The translations under genes and the position numbers were made by a program. 64,000 bases of DNA from Candidatus Epilinea brevis (lineage in GTDB: Bacteria; Chloroflexota; Anaerolineae; Epilineales; Epilineaceae): the NCBI GenBank assembly GCA_016710785.1, contig JADJUE010000001.1, positions 310,001 to 374,000 of the forward strand. Reading direction: 5' to 3'. This document shows positions 45,177-54,536 of this stretch, in pieces (position 1 is the stretch's first letter; every line of letters begins with the position of its first letter). The notes beneath the pieces were generated by a model. That model did no database searches. It had not been told where the DNA came from and saw only the letters and a list, made by a program, of their open reading frames with translations.

Positions 45177-47216
45177 TCACCGTTGTCCCCAGTAAGCGCT
45201 GGCCGGACACGGAATCGCCACCGCGATGCCACGGTAGATCCCGGCGAGCTCATCCGCACTGGGCGCGGTGTAGTACCACTCGGGCCGGCTCGCGATGGCT
45301 CGCAGCGCGTCGGTGTCGAGATCGCCGCCGAGGCCGATGGTGAAGATGACGACGCCGGCATCCTTCGCCTGGCGCGCCTGGCCCTCGGCGACGCTGACCG
45401 GCACTGGGTTCGCCCGCCCATCGGTGAGCACGATCATCACCGGCGTGTTGCTCGGCTTGTGCCGCGAACTCGCCAGCTCGGCGCGGGCCGCCGCGATGCC
45501 GAGGTCGATGCGCGTGTACTGGGCCGTCGTGGCGGCGGCGAGTGCGGCGTCGAGCACGGTGCGGTCCGAGGAGAGCGGTGACCGCAGCGTCGCCTCGTCG
45601 TTGAAGGTGACGATGGCAGCCTGATCGCCGTCAGCCATGTGCAGCTGGTCCAGGAACACGCGCGCAGCGTCGAGGGCCACGGCGAGCTTCGTGCGGCCGG
45701 CAGGTGTCAGCTCGGTCATGCTGGACGAGGTGTCGATGACCAAGGCAATGTCGACCCGCTGGACGCCGGGAACGCATCGTTCGCGGAGTAGGACTGGGAT
45801 GTAGAGAGGCACGGGGACGCGGGTGGGCGCGGGAGTTGAACTGGGTACGACGGTCGGGACGGGAGAGGCCGTAGAGGTTGGCGTTGGCGTCGACGGGACC
45901 GATGCCGTGGCGATCGGAGTGGCACTGGGCGGGACGTCTGTCGGCGCTTTGGTCTCTGACGGAGTTGTCGTTGGTGTGGGCGATGGAATGTGTAGGCGAT
46001 CGTTCAACGACAGCACATCCAAGGGCATGTGAAGTGATGGATAGTTGACGCAGCCGTCAACGTCGAAGCGCTTCTTGAGCGAAGGGATTGTCCCGTCGTG
46101 AAAGTCGAGGACCCGAAATTCGCGATCCAGCCCCATGGCTGCAATCAACCCGTCTCCCCGACCGGTCCATGCCAGCGCGGCCAGCCGCGCCCACTCGGCG
46201 ATAACGGGTGGATACTCGGGCACTTGGGCCGGCACGGTCGTGAGCGTGAGCAGGCGCAGCATCGGGCCTGCCTCAAGCATGTAGACGGCGACCGCTGACA
46301 TGCCGTGCACAGCCAGAAGGGCTTGGTTCGGCGTAGCATGGTTGAACGCCAGGCCCCAGGTCTCGCTCAGGCCGGGTGCTTTGACCAGACTCGAACTACC
46401 GTTCATCGTGTCGACGATATTGACCTTGCCGGCAGCGCCGTTGATCGCCAACCACCGTCCGTCAGGACTCACGGCGGCGTTGGTGTTACGTACTCGCCTG
46501 TCCATGCCCCCTCCGATGGGCGCATAGGTGAAGGGAGCGCCCGCGCTGACGAACGTGTCCAGGCTCCACGGATAGATCATGCCGTCCGCGCAGATGAGAT
46601 AGGCCACCTGAGAATCGGGCGAAACCACGATGGCGGCCACTGCGCCGCGGCCGCGCAGCACGGCAAAGGGGTTGCCCAGCGACGGTTGACGCCCCATCGG
46701 GGCTGTGGACATGAGAAGCGAGAGCTGGTGCACCTCCACGGCGGCGCCCGTGACACTCACCAACAGGAACCGATTGTCCGGCGTGATGGCAACAGGCCCG
46801 CCCTCGACCAGGCTCCGGTTGTTGAGTTTCCACGCCTGCCAGCGGGACGGATCGGCCCGCATCCTGGCCAAGATGTAGAGAAACAGGCCATTGTTGTTTG
46901 ACTGGGCAACGACGAGGTCTCCTTCGGCCGACGCCGCAAGTCGGCCCGGGGACGGAATCGTCTCTCCGGAAACAATCAGCGCGCCAGTCGCCGAGTCGTT
47001 TACCGCGATGGCGTCACAACCGGTTTGATACCCCGTGGCATCGTCATCGGTGACAAAGAACATGTCCTGCGGGTCATTGACAAGTGAGCCTGCCCTGGCA
47101 AGACGCTCAAGAACGGACTGTTGCTGCAACCTTGTGCCCAAGCAGAAGACGAGTGCTGACAGCATCAGCCCATTGCCGAGGGCAGCGCGGCGACCACTTC
47201 CAGACAGAGAAGACAT
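45177..47216 (-). CDS. Exported beta-propeller + von Willebrand factor A protein
   Basis: 679 residues from ATG 47216 (GGAGGTGGAGGT box). Signal/TM: GLMLSALVFCLG. The first ~390 residues are a WD/YVTN-like propeller (AIVVSPDSQVAYLICADG, AAVSPDGRWLAINGAAGKVNIVD). A Thr/Pro-rich linker (TPTTTPSETKAPTDVPPSA...) ends in PLYIPVLLRER. A VWA domain follows with an intact MIDAS: D495 in VIDTSSSMTE, later VIVLTDGRANPV. Such VWA domains bind partner proteins through a metal ion, so an adhesion or surface complex role is likely. Confidence 0.88.
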   Translation of the reverse strand: MSSLSGSGRRAALGNGLMLSALVFCLGTRLQQQSVLERLARAGSLVNDPQDMFFVTDDDATGYQTGCDAIAVNDSATGALIVSGETIPSPGRLAASAEGDLVVAQSNNNGLFLYILARMRADPSRWQAWKLNNRSLVEGGPVAITPDNRFLLVSVTGAAVEVHQLSLLMSTAPMGRQPSLGNPFAVLRGRGAVAAIVVSPDSQVAYLICADGMIYPWSLDTFVSAGAPFTYAPIGGGMDRRVRNTNAAVSPDGRWLAINGAAGKVNIVDTMNGSSSLVKAPGLSETWGLAFNHATPNQALLAVHGMSAVAVYMLEAGPMLRLLTLTTVPAQVPEYPPVIAEWARLAALAWTGRGDGLIAAMGLDREFRVLDFHDGTIPSLKKRFDVDGCVNYPSLHMPLDVLSLNDRLHIPSPTPTTTPSETKAPTDVPPSATPIATASVPSTPTPTSTASPVPTVVPSSTPAPTRVPVPLYIPVLLRERCVPGVQRVDIALVIDTSSSMTELTPAGRTKLAVALDAARVFLDQLHMADGDQAAIVTFNDEATLRSPLSSDRTVLDAALAAATTAQYTRIDLGIAAARAELASSRHKPSNTPVMIVLTDGRANPVPVSVAEGQARQAKDAGVVIFTIGLGGDLDTDALRAIASRPEWYYTAPSADELAGIYRGIAVAIPCPASAYWGQR

Positions 47217-47327
47217 CCGACCTCCACCTCCCAAGCGTTTGGGATGGGTCCATCATACCACCATAGGGCCGACCGGCTGACCCGGCGGCGCGCGTCGCCG
47301 CGCGCCGCCGAACGCCGATACGCGTCC

Positions 47328-48578
47328 TCAGTCCCCGCCCGCCGTCGCCGCTTCCGCCGCCACCGCCCCCAGCCCCGCCGCCGCGCGCAGGGCCGCGGCG
47401 CGGTCCGTGCGCTCCCAGGGCAGGTCCAGGTCGGTGCGGCCGAAATGGCCGTAGGCCGCTGTCTGCTTGTAGATGGGCCGCCTCAGGTTCAGGTCTCGGA
47501 TGATGGCCCCCGGCCGCAGGTCGAACTGGGCCTTCACCAGCTCCCGGATGCGCTCCGTGGGGATGGTCTCCGTGCCGTAGGTCTCGATGTTCAGCGAGAG
47601 CGGCTCGGCCACGCCAATGGCGTAGGCCACCTGGATCTCGCAGCGCGTGGCCAGGCCGGCGGCCACCACGTTCTTGGCCACCCAGCGCGCGGCGTAGGCG
47701 CCCGAGCGGTCCACCTTCGTCGGATCCTTGCCGCTGAAGGCCCCGCCGCCATGGCTGGCCATGCCGCCGTAGGTGTCGACGATGATCTTGCGCCCCGTCA
47801 GCCCGCAATCGCCCTGCGGCCCGCCGATGACGAAGCGGCCCGTCGGGTTGACCAGGAAGCGCGTCTCGGCGTCGATCAGGTGGGCCGGGATCACCGGCTT
47901 GATCACTTGCTCGATCACCGTGCGCGTGATTTCTTCCTGGCTCACCGCCGGATCATGCTGCGTTGAGATGAGTACGGTCGTCACCCGCTTGGGCTTGCCG
48001 AAGGCGTACTCCACCGTCACCTGGCTCTTGCCGTCAGGGCGCAACCAGGGGATGGATCCCTGCTTGCGCAGCTCTGCCAGGCGCCGCGTCAGGCGGTGCG
48101 CCAGGTCGATGGGCAGCGGCATGTAGCCGGGCGTCTCGTCGCAGGCGAAGCCGAACATCATGCCCTGGTCGCCGGCGCCGATGGACTCCACCTCGGCATC
48201 GGTCATCGCCCCCTGGCGGCTCTCCAAGGCCTGGTTCACGCCCATGGCGATGTCCGGCGACTGCGCCTTGATGCTGGTCATGATGTTGCAGGTGTCGGCG
48301 CCGATGCCATAGGCCGCGTCGGTGTAGCCCGCGTCGGCGATGGCCTGCTTGATCACCGCCGGGTAGTCGATCATGGCCGTCGTGGTGATCTCGCCGGCCA
48401 CCAGGGCCATGCCCGTGGAGGTGAAGCTCTCGCAGGCCACCCGCGCCCGCGGATCCTGGGCCAGGATGGCGTCCAACACCGCGTCGGAGATCTGGTCGCA
48501 GAGCTTGTCCGGATGCCCCTCGGTCACCGATTCGCTGGTGAAGAGGAAGCTGCTGGCGTTGAGGAAGTTGCTGCTCAT
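47328..48578 (-). CDS. metK: S-adenosylmethionine synthetase
   Basis: 416 residues. It makes SAM from methionine and ATP. Motifs: FTSESVTEGHPDKLCDQISDAVLD, GAGDQGMMFGFA (adenine site), GRFVIGGPQGDCGLTGRKIIVDTYGG and the P-loop-like GGGAFSGKDPTKVDRSGAYAARW. It is the last gene of the mtnA-kinase-metK operon, starting eight bases after the kinase stop. SAM made here should feed back on the riboswitch at 50819-50931. The start MSSNFLNASSF at 48578 is preferred to one four codons upstream. The C-terminus carries an extra Ala-rich tail. Confidence 0.97.
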   Translation of the reverse strand: MSSNFLNASSFLFTSESVTEGHPDKLCDQISDAVLDAILAQDPRARVACESFTSTGMALVAGEITTTAMIDYPAVIKQAIADAGYTDAAYGIGADTCNIMTSIKAQSPDIAMGVNQALESRQGAMTDAEVESIGAGDQGMMFGFACDETPGYMPLPIDLAHRLTRRLAELRKQGSIPWLRPDGKSQVTVEYAFGKPKRVTTVLISTQHDPAVSQEEITRTVIEQVIKPVIPAHLIDAETRFLVNPTGRFVIGGPQGDCGLTGRKIIVDTYGGMASHGGGAFSGKDPTKVDRSGAYAARWVAKNVVAAGLATRCEIQVAYAIGVAEPLSLNIETYGTETIPTERIRELVKAQFDLRPGAIIRDLNLRRPIYKQTAAYGHFGRTDLDLPWERTDRAAALRAAAGLGAVAAEAATAGGD

Positions 48579-48586
48579 GGTGGATC

Positions 48587-49561
48587 TCAAGGCTCCTTGT
48601 GGGTCAACAGCGCGCGCAAGGCCTCCGGGACCGCCCCGAAGTTCTGCGCATAGCGCGCCAGGAAGTCGTCGATGCTGTAGGCATGCGCCTGGGTGCCCAG
48701 GCTCTCCAGGGCGTAGGTGGCGCTCAGGGCGCCGACCCGGCCGGCCTGGTCCCAGGGCAGGCCGTGGACCAGGCCGTACACGATGGCCGTACGGTAGGCG
48801 TCGCCCACCCCGGTGGGGTCCACCACGGCGCGGGGCGCGGCGATCGGGATCTCATAGGAACGGTCGCCGTCGTAGATCACCGAGCCCTTCTCGCCGTGGG
48901 TCACCACCACCACGGGGCAGAGCCCGCGGATGGCCTCCAGGTCCAGACCGGTCTTCTCGGAGATCAGCTCCATCTCATACTCGTTGGCCACGAAGCAGCG
49001 CGCGCCGGCGATCCCCGCACGCAGGTCCTCCCCGTCCAGGCGCACGATCTGCTGGCTGGGGTCGTAGACGTAGGGCAGGCCCAGGGCCTTGCAGTCGTCG
49101 ACCAGCTTGACCATGGCATCCGGCGCGTTGGGCGAGATGACCACCAGGCCGATGCCGGCCGGATCCTGGTCGCGCAGGCTCTGGGCGGCCGCCTGGCCCA
49201 TGGCCCCGATGTAGAAGCTGGCGATCTGGCGGTTGTCCAGGTCGGTGGACACGAAGAAGCTGGCCGTCGACTCGCCCGGGACGGCCTTGATCAGCGCGGT
49301 GTCCACGCCGACCGCCGCCAGGCGCGCCCGGTCCGGCTCGAAGTCCATGCCGACGGTGGCCATCACCGCGGGCCGGTCGCCGAGCAGGGCCAGGTTGTAG
49401 GCGATGTTGGCCGCGCAGCCGCCCGGCTCGCGGCGCAGGCTGTCCACCAGGAAGCTGACCGAGAGCACCGCGATCTTCTCCGGCAGGATATGCTCGGAGA
49501 AATGCCCCGGGAAGGACATGATGTAGTCGTTGGCGATGGATCCGGTGACGATGATTCGCAT
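48587..49561 (-). CDS. PfkB-family sugar/nucleoside kinase, probable adenosine kinase
   Basis: 324 residues. PfkB signatures: GGCAANIAYNLALLGDRPAVMATVG (N-terminal Gly-Gly motif), then VVVVTHGEKGSVIYD and DPTGVGDAYRTAIVYGL (catalytic DTGAGD variant with the Asp base). Close bacterial relatives are annotated as carbohydrate or adenosine kinases. Lying between mtnA and metK under a SAM riboswitch, removal of adenosine arising from S-adenosylhomocysteine is the most sensible role. This is inference. Confidence 0.85.
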   Translation of the reverse strand: MRIIVTGSIANDYIMSFPGHFSEHILPEKIAVLSVSFLVDSLRREPGGCAANIAYNLALLGDRPAVMATVGMDFEPDRARLAAVGVDTALIKAVPGESTASFFVSTDLDNRQIASFYIGAMGQAAAQSLRDQDPAGIGLVVISPNAPDAMVKLVDDCKALGLPYVYDPSQQIVRLDGEDLRAGIAGARCFVANEYEMELISEKTGLDLEAIRGLCPVVVVTHGEKGSVIYDGDRSYEIPIAAPRAVVDPTGVGDAYRTAIVYGLVHGLPWDQAGRVGALSATYALESLGTQAHAYSIDDFLARYAQNFGAVPEALRALLTHKEP

Positions 49562-49604
49562 GGGGCAGGGTATCCTCAGATGGGTTGGAGCAGCGGTCAG
49601 GAGG

Positions 49605-50753
49605 TCAGGAGGTCAGGTCCAGGATCGCCGACAGCCCAGTGCCGAAGGGGGGGCGGATCACGCCCCGCTCGGTGACGATGGCGGTGATGAGTTCGGCTGG
49701 CGTGATGTCGAAGGCGGGGTTGAGCGCGGCGGCGCCCAGGGGCGCTATCCACCTTCCCTCGATGACCGTCAGCTCCTCCGCCGCGCGGGTTTCGATGGGG
49801 ATGGCCGCCCCGTCGGGGGCGAGGGCATCCACGGTGCTGGTGGGCGCGACCACATAGAACGGAATGTGATGGTGGCGCGCGGCAATCGCCAGGCCGTAGG
49901 TGCCGATCTTGTTGGCCGTGTCACCGTTGGCCGCGATGCGGTCGGCGCCCACCAGCACGGCATCCACGCCGCCTTGGGCCATGAAATGCGCCGCCGCCCC
50001 ATCGACGATCAGGCTGCAGGGAATGCCCAGCCGCGCCAGCTCCCAGGTGGTCAGGCGGGACCCTTGCAGCCGCGGCCGGGTCTCGTCCACCAACACGTGG
50101 ACGCGCTTGCCGGCCTCATGGGCGGCGCGGACGACGCCCAGGGCCGTTCCGTAGTCCACCGTCGCCAAGGCGCCGGTGTTGCAGTGGTGGATCACCGTGC
50201 AGGGGTCGGGCAACAGCGCCGCGCCCAATTGGCCCATGGCCCGGCAGGCGGCCACGTCCTCGTCGGCGATGCGCTCAGCCTCGGCCAGGAGCACGGCGGC
50301 CAGGCCGCTCGCTGCATGTCCGGGGCCCTGGGGGCGGACCGAAGCGTCCGGCTTCCCGACAGGACTCAGATACGTCCGGGCGATCCGCAGCTGCCGATCC
50401 ACGGCCCAGGCCAGGTTCACCGCGGTAGGACGGGCTGCTTTCAGGCTGCGGGCCGCGGCTTCCATGGCCTGGATCTGGCTGTCCACCTCCGTCCAACCGG
50501 CCCCTGCGGATCCCCCGACGCCCAGGACCATGCCGTAGGCCGCCGCCGCACCGATGGCCGGCGCGCCGCGCACGGCCATGTCGCGGATGGCCTCGGCCAC
50601 CGCTTCGGCCGTCTCCAGGCGCAGCCATTCCTCGCGCTCGGGGAGCAGGCGCTGGTCGATCATCATCAAGGCCCCGTCCTGCCAGAAGACGGTGCGGTGG
50701 GAGCGCTGGTTTGGCACGGATGTTGGGTCGGCTTGCTCGACGGTGGCGGTCAC
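49605..50753 (-). CDS. mtnA: S-methyl-5-thioribose-1-phosphate isomerase
   Basis: 382 residues. It is an aldose-ketose isomerase of the methionine salvage pathway. Motifs: LMMIDQRLLPEREEWLRLETAEAVAEAIRDMAVRGAPAIGAAAAYG, VIHHCNTGALATVDYGTALGV (catalytic Cys), VDETRPRLQGSRLTTWELA and VDAVLVGADRIAANGDTANKIGTYGLA (catalytic Asp). GTG start at 50753, 24 bases after the riboswitch terminator, with no strong ribosome-binding site. First gene of the operon. Confidence 0.95.
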   Translation of the reverse strand: MTATVEQADPTSVPNQRSHRTVFWQDGALMMIDQRLLPEREEWLRLETAEAVAEAIRDMAVRGAPAIGAAAAYGMVLGVGGSAGAGWTEVDSQIQAMEAAARSLKAARPTAVNLAWAVDRQLRIARTYLSPVGKPDASVRPQGPGHAASGLAAVLLAEAERIADEDVAACRAMGQLGAALLPDPCTVIHHCNTGALATVDYGTALGVVRAAHEAGKRVHVLVDETRPRLQGSRLTTWELARLGIPCSLIVDGAAAHFMAQGGVDAVLVGADRIAANGDTANKIGTYGLAIAARHHHIPFYVVAPTSTVDALAPDGAAIPIETRAAEELTVIEGRWIAPLGAAALNPAFDITPAELITAIVTERGVIRPPFGTGLSAILDLTS

Positions 50754-50776
50754 GGAGGGTGGACGGCGCGCGGCAT

Positions 50777-50809
50777 GAAAAAACGCCTCTCCATAGGCGA
50801 AGAGACGTT
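50777..50809 (-). terminator. Intrinsic terminator of the SAM riboswitch expression platform
   Basis: On the minus strand ACGTCTCT - loop - AGAGGCGT is followed by a run of six T, just upstream of mtnA. Formation when SAM binds the aptamer would stop transcription before the operon. Confidence 0.85.
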
Positions 50810-50814
50810 CGGGA

Positions 50815-50931
50815 TTTCCTCATCTTCCGCGTGCCACCTTGCTCGGGGGCACGCAGCGGACTTGGCACCTTGGCGTTCGCCTGGTTGCCGGGGCTTCGTC
50901 GGGCCGATCCCTCCACCCCTCTGGATAAGGC
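50815..50931 (-). promoter_or_regulatory. SAM-I (S-box) riboswitch aptamer
   Basis: The minus strand carries the S-box core in order: CTTATCCAGAG, GGTGGAGGGATCGGCCCGAC, GAAGCCCCGGCAACC, AAGGTGCCAAGTCC, a variable P4 arm, and the closing GAAGATGAG. The P1 helix pairs CTTATC with GATGAG. A terminator follows, then mtnA. SAM binding is expected to switch the mtnA-kinase-metK operon off. Confidence 0.95.
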
Positions 50932-51001
50932 AGTCTGCAGTTGTGGTGCGGCTGGTGCGGCCAAAGCAGCGGCTGCGAAGCTCGATGCTGCTGCGGGCGG
51001 G

Positions 51002-51032
51002 ATTATAGAGCAGGTGGTAGGCGGGAGTGAAA
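51002..51032 (-). promoter_or_regulatory. Promoter of the mtnA-kinase-metK operon
   Basis: On the minus strand a perfect -10 box TATAAT (51002-51007) lies 18-19 bases from TTTCAC/TTCACT (51026-51032). This places the start site about 60 bases before the riboswitch core. Confidence 0.55.
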
Positions 51033-51068
51033 CGGAGGAGACCCTTCAGCACCTCCCGGGCGCGAAAC

Positions 51069-51113
51069 AGCGGCCCCGCGCCCACCTTCCATCCTGGGGG
51101 TCGCGGGGCCGCT
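51069..51113 (-). terminator. Strong GC hairpin downstream of the metalloprotease gene
   Basis: AGCGGCCCCGCG and CGCGGGGCCGCT form a perfect 12-bp stem with a 21-base loop about 65 bases after the metalloprotease stop. It lacks a T-tract, so its role as a terminator is probable but not certain. Confidence 0.45.
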
Positions 51114-51178
51114 CCATCAGCGCGATCGTGCTGCAACGGAGTCGTTCAAGCCATCGGTAGGTCCGATCGTCCTCGACA

Positions 51179-54100
51179 TCAGTCGATCTGGAACACCTCC
51201 ACCAAGGCGATGCCTGTGCGCTCGCCGGCGCCGCGAACGATGGCGGTGTAGGCTCCCGGCTGGAGGGTCAATACCAGGCCCGGCTCCTTCGCCTCGCCCG
51301 GCGCCAGGCCGGCGGCCTTGAGCTCGGCGGCCGTCGCCCCCGCTGCCCAGTCGTCGATCTCAGCCAACACCGCCTGGCCGCCGTAGACCTGCAGGGTCGG
51401 ATCGGACAAGGCTCCTGCGACGCCCTGCGACTTGAGTCCCGGGCCCAGGGCTCGGACCACCACCCTTGCGGGCCGGTCGCGGATGATGAAGCCGGCGATC
51501 ATCACCCCGTCGCCCGTGCCCACAAAGCCGCGCGTCGAGAGGTTGACCAGGCGGGCCGGCGGCTTGCAGGAGGCGGGCTGCTCGCGCGGCCGCCAGCTGC
51601 CGAAGGAGAGCTCCCACACCCGCTGGCTGCCGCCGACCTCGAAGGCCATCTGCGCCTCGGCCGGCGAGGTCTGCACCCATCCGTCGGGCAGCACCTGCGC
51701 CACCTTGTAGGCGCCGGGCGCCAGCTGCAGGGCGTAGGCGCCGCTACCATCCGAATGCGCCGTCGTCTGCTCGCCGCCGGCGTCGGTGAAGACCAGCTGT
51801 CGCTCCGGCAGGCCCGGCTCATCGTCCTCACGCACCGCGTTGCCGTTGCGGTCGTCGAAGGCAACGCCGCGCACCGTGCCCATCTCGCTCCTGGGCGGGC
51901 GCACCATGATCTCCCAGGCCACGCCGCCGACCGCAGCCGTCTCGCCGGCCGTGAACTGCGCCGCCTCCAGGCGGAACGCCCGCGGCTCCGAACCCACCAG
52001 CTCAGGCTGGGCCTCGAACGTCACCGCCACCTCGTCCTCTTCACCCGCATCCAGATCCAAGCCGTAGAGCCGGCTGCCCTTGGGATCCGTCAAGAGGTAG
52101 CGGCCGTCGCCCAGCGGCTCGAGGCCGTTCGTGTCGCCGCCGTTCTCCATGGCGCGCCGCAGGCGCTCGCCCAACTGGATGACCGCCCGGCCCTGGCGCT
52201 GAAAGGGCAGCTGGTTGGCGCCGCCGCCCGTCGGCCAGGTGAAGGCCAGGCTGAGGTCCGCCCGCTCCTTGCCCGTGTTGCGCACCAGGAAGCGCGCCTC
52301 CTGCATCAGCTGGTCGGGGGCCACCAGGTTGACGATGTTCACGTTGCGCCAGACGATGTTGTTGTTGCGCCGCGTGTTCTGATCCACATTGCCCGTCTCG
52401 GCGAAGGTCATGGGATCCGCCGCGGATTCCCAGCGGGCGAGGAGGCAGAAATGCCCGGTCTGCGCCGCCGTCGTGTTCCAGATGGCCGATGCCACCCCGG
52501 TGGAGTTGGCCGGCACCGTCGCCGCGATGTCGGCGAACTGCGTCCAGTTGGCCGGCCAGGCCAGACCGGTGCTGGCTCGGGCGTAGTACAGCTTGAGCCG
52601 CCCGGAGGCCGCGGCGTTCCCGCCATTGTGCAGCTTGACGAAGGCGTGGTTGGCGGAGGCGCTCTCCGGATTCTGGTGCTCGTGCTGGTGCAGGAGGCCC
52701 GGATCGGACGCGTTGCGGATCCAGATGTAAGGGCTCAACCACATGCCCTGACCGGCCGTGGCCGGATCCGGTTCGCGACCCGTGTCGCTCCAGGTGTCCT
52801 TCATCCACACGTCGGCGCGACCCGGCGAGGTGTCACGGAAACCGGCCACGGCGCAGGCCGAGCCGTTGAGCACCGCGCGGTTGTCGGCATCGCAGTTGGG
52901 GTTGCCCGTGTTGCCCACGGTGCAGGCCGTGCTGGTTCCCGCGGCCACGCCCGCGGCCAGGCCGCCGATGTTGATGCCCGGGTTGGAGAAGTAAGGCAGT
53001 CGCGCGCAGTTGACGGACGGCGTCTGCGCCTGGCAACGGTCGTTGTAGGCCATGATCGTGCGCCAGCGCGCCGCCACGTTGACGTAGCCGTGCGCGGTGC
53101 TGCTGGGCAAGGTGCCACCGGCCACAAACCAATCGTGATCAGCCCCCATGTTGTGGCCCATCTCATGCGCGAAGGAGTAGTAGCCAGTGGCGCAGTCGCG
53201 GTCCACGAGCGAATAGCCGAAAGGCGCGAAAGCCGTGGAGACCGTGTTCATCTTGTAGCCGATGCCGCAAGCGCCGGGCAAAGTGGCCACCCAGTAGCTG
53301 ACCAGGTCCGCGCCATAGCTGTTGCGCAGGGCCTGCACGCCGGCATCGGCCTTCAGGTTGGTGAGAGCGGCATTGGCCGAGGCGCCGATGGCCACCGCCG
53401 CTTCGGCCGCGTGTACCAGCGACACGCGCTGGCCGATGCCGCTGTTGGCATAGGCCTGGTTGGTCTCGGCCACACCCAGGTTGATCTCGGCCAACATGGC
53501 ATCGGCGCCGCCGGCGGCCATGCGGGCCGCGGCGTCGTAGATCACCAGCACGTCGATGCGTCCGCAGTCGTCGGCGTCGGTGGTGCTGGGCTGGGTGTCC
53601 GGGCGAGAAGTAGGGACGGTCGCGCCATCGACAGCCGCCAAGGACAGCTCAGTCGCGCTGGGAACCAGCGGCGGCGCCTCGTCTGGGTAGCGACTCTGGT
53701 CCACCCGCTCAAGGCGGTGCAGGCCTTTCCCTGCATGGCGCAGGTGGTAGCGCTCGCCGGAGGACAAGACGATGTTGCCCGCCAAGGCGTCGCCCACCTG
53801 GGACAGGACCACCTGTCCCACAGGCGCGCCGGCCACATGGCCGGTCCACACCTGCCCGCCGGTCACGGCCTGCAAGCCGTCGCGTTGCACCTCGACGACC
53901 CGGTCGTCCCGCAGCGGCAAGCGAAGGGCGGGCGAATCCGCGCCATCCTGCAGGAGGTCCAGGTTCACGGTCACCCAGCGGGACGACAGCGCCGCGTCGC
54001 CCTGCGGCAGGGCTCCCTGGCCGACACCGGCGGGAGCCGACCGAAAGAGGTCCGGAGATGATGCGCCCCGTTGGGCATGGATGACGGTCTGCCCGCCCAA

Positions 54101-54196
54101 GAGCAGGACGGTCAAGAGCAGCGCGAGCAGCGCAAGGCCGCGCGATACGAAGGAGCGGCGGGCCGGCGATCGAAGAGACGGGAATCGAGGGGACAC
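51179..54196 (-). CDS. Large secreted zinc metalloprotease (reprolysin-like, metzincin)
   Basis: 1005 residues with a GTG start (AAAGG box). Signal: GLALLALLLTVLLLGGQTVIHA. A ~190-residue pro-region is followed by the metzincin catalytic domain starting near RIDVLVIYDAAARMAAGGAD, with zinc site HEMGHNMGADHD (from residue 344) and Met-turn region WRTIMAYND. Further domains are a long beta-rich part, an SdrD/SpaA-like collagen-binding-type B domain (VRGVAFDDRNGNAVREDDEPGLPERQLVFTD) and a C-terminal module (RLVNLSTRGFVGTGDGVMIAGFIIRD...VRALGPGL) widespread in exported proteins. Probable extracellular protein degradation. Divergent from the sigma/CHAT operon. Confidence 0.9.
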   Translation of the reverse strand: MSPRFPSLRSPARRSFVSRGLALLALLLTVLLLGGQTVIHAQRGASSPDLFRSAPAGVGQGALPQGDAALSSRWVTVNLDLLQDGADSPALRLPLRDDRVVEVQRDGLQAVTGGQVWTGHVAGAPVGQVVLSQVGDALAGNIVLSSGERYHLRHAGKGLHRLERVDQSRYPDEAPPLVPSATELSLAAVDGATVPTSRPDTQPSTTDADDCGRIDVLVIYDAAARMAAGGADAMLAEINLGVAETNQAYANSGIGQRVSLVHAAEAAVAIGASANAALTNLKADAGVQALRNSYGADLVSYWVATLPGACGIGYKMNTVSTAFAPFGYSLVDRDCATGYYSFAHEMGHNMGADHDWFVAGGTLPSSTAHGYVNVAARWRTIMAYNDRCQAQTPSVNCARLPYFSNPGINIGGLAAGVAAGTSTACTVGNTGNPNCDADNRAVLNGSACAVAGFRDTSPGRADVWMKDTWSDTGREPDPATAGQGMWLSPYIWIRNASDPGLLHQHEHQNPESASANHAFVKLHNGGNAAASGRLKLYYARASTGLAWPANWTQFADIAATVPANSTGVASAIWNTTAAQTGHFCLLARWESAADPMTFAETGNVDQNTRRNNNIVWRNVNIVNLVAPDQLMQEARFLVRNTGKERADLSLAFTWPTGGGANQLPFQRQGRAVIQLGERLRRAMENGGDTNGLEPLGDGRYLLTDPKGSRLYGLDLDAGEEDEVAVTFEAQPELVGSEPRAFRLEAAQFTAGETAAVGGVAWEIMVRPPRSEMGTVRGVAFDDRNGNAVREDDEPGLPERQLVFTDAGGEQTTAHSDGSGAYALQLAPGAYKVAQVLPDGWVQTSPAEAQMAFEVGGSQRVWELSFGSWRPREQPASCKPPARLVNLSTRGFVGTGDGVMIAGFIIRDRPARVVVRALGPGLKSQGVAGALSDPTLQVYGGQAVLAEIDDWAAGATAAELKAAGLAPGEAKEPGLVLTLQPGAYTAIVRGAGERTGIALVEVFQID

Positions 54197-54536
54197 GTTA
54201 GGGACCTTTCATGGGTGGCCGGCTGCTAACCGGCTTGGCTGGGGTGGGGTCCGTGGCGCCGTTGGGTTGGGGAAGCGACCCGGCGGCTCACGGCTTCACA
54301 GCATCCAAGGGCGCCGGCCGCGAAATTCCCGGCAGGCACCTGAAATCCGAAATTCCCACCGCCATGCTGTTGGTTGTTCGCGGCGCCCTGCTTCGCGCCT
54401 CCTATCCGCCACACCACGAGGTCCAGCCATGCGTTGCGCCCATCCCGTCCTCCCGCTTATACTTGCCCCTCAGGCCTCCCCCGTCGCCTGGCGCTTCCGG
54501 TCGGCGCTCTCGCGCTGGACCACTCGGGAAGGATCC
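54197..54536. other. 340-bp divergent intergenic region between the metalloprotease and the sigma/CHAT operon
   Basis: No gene is supported here. It must hold the promoters of both transcription units, but no convincing -35/-10 pair or ECF-type motif stood out by eye. A GGGAAGGAT box lies just before the sigma start. Confidence 0.4.

Noticed and set aside
50777..50931. T-box leader upstream of mtnA
   Set aside because: The conserved core (GGTGGAGGGA...CCCGGCAACC...AAGGTGCCAA) is that of the SAM-I aptamer, and no T-box sequence or specifier loop is present.
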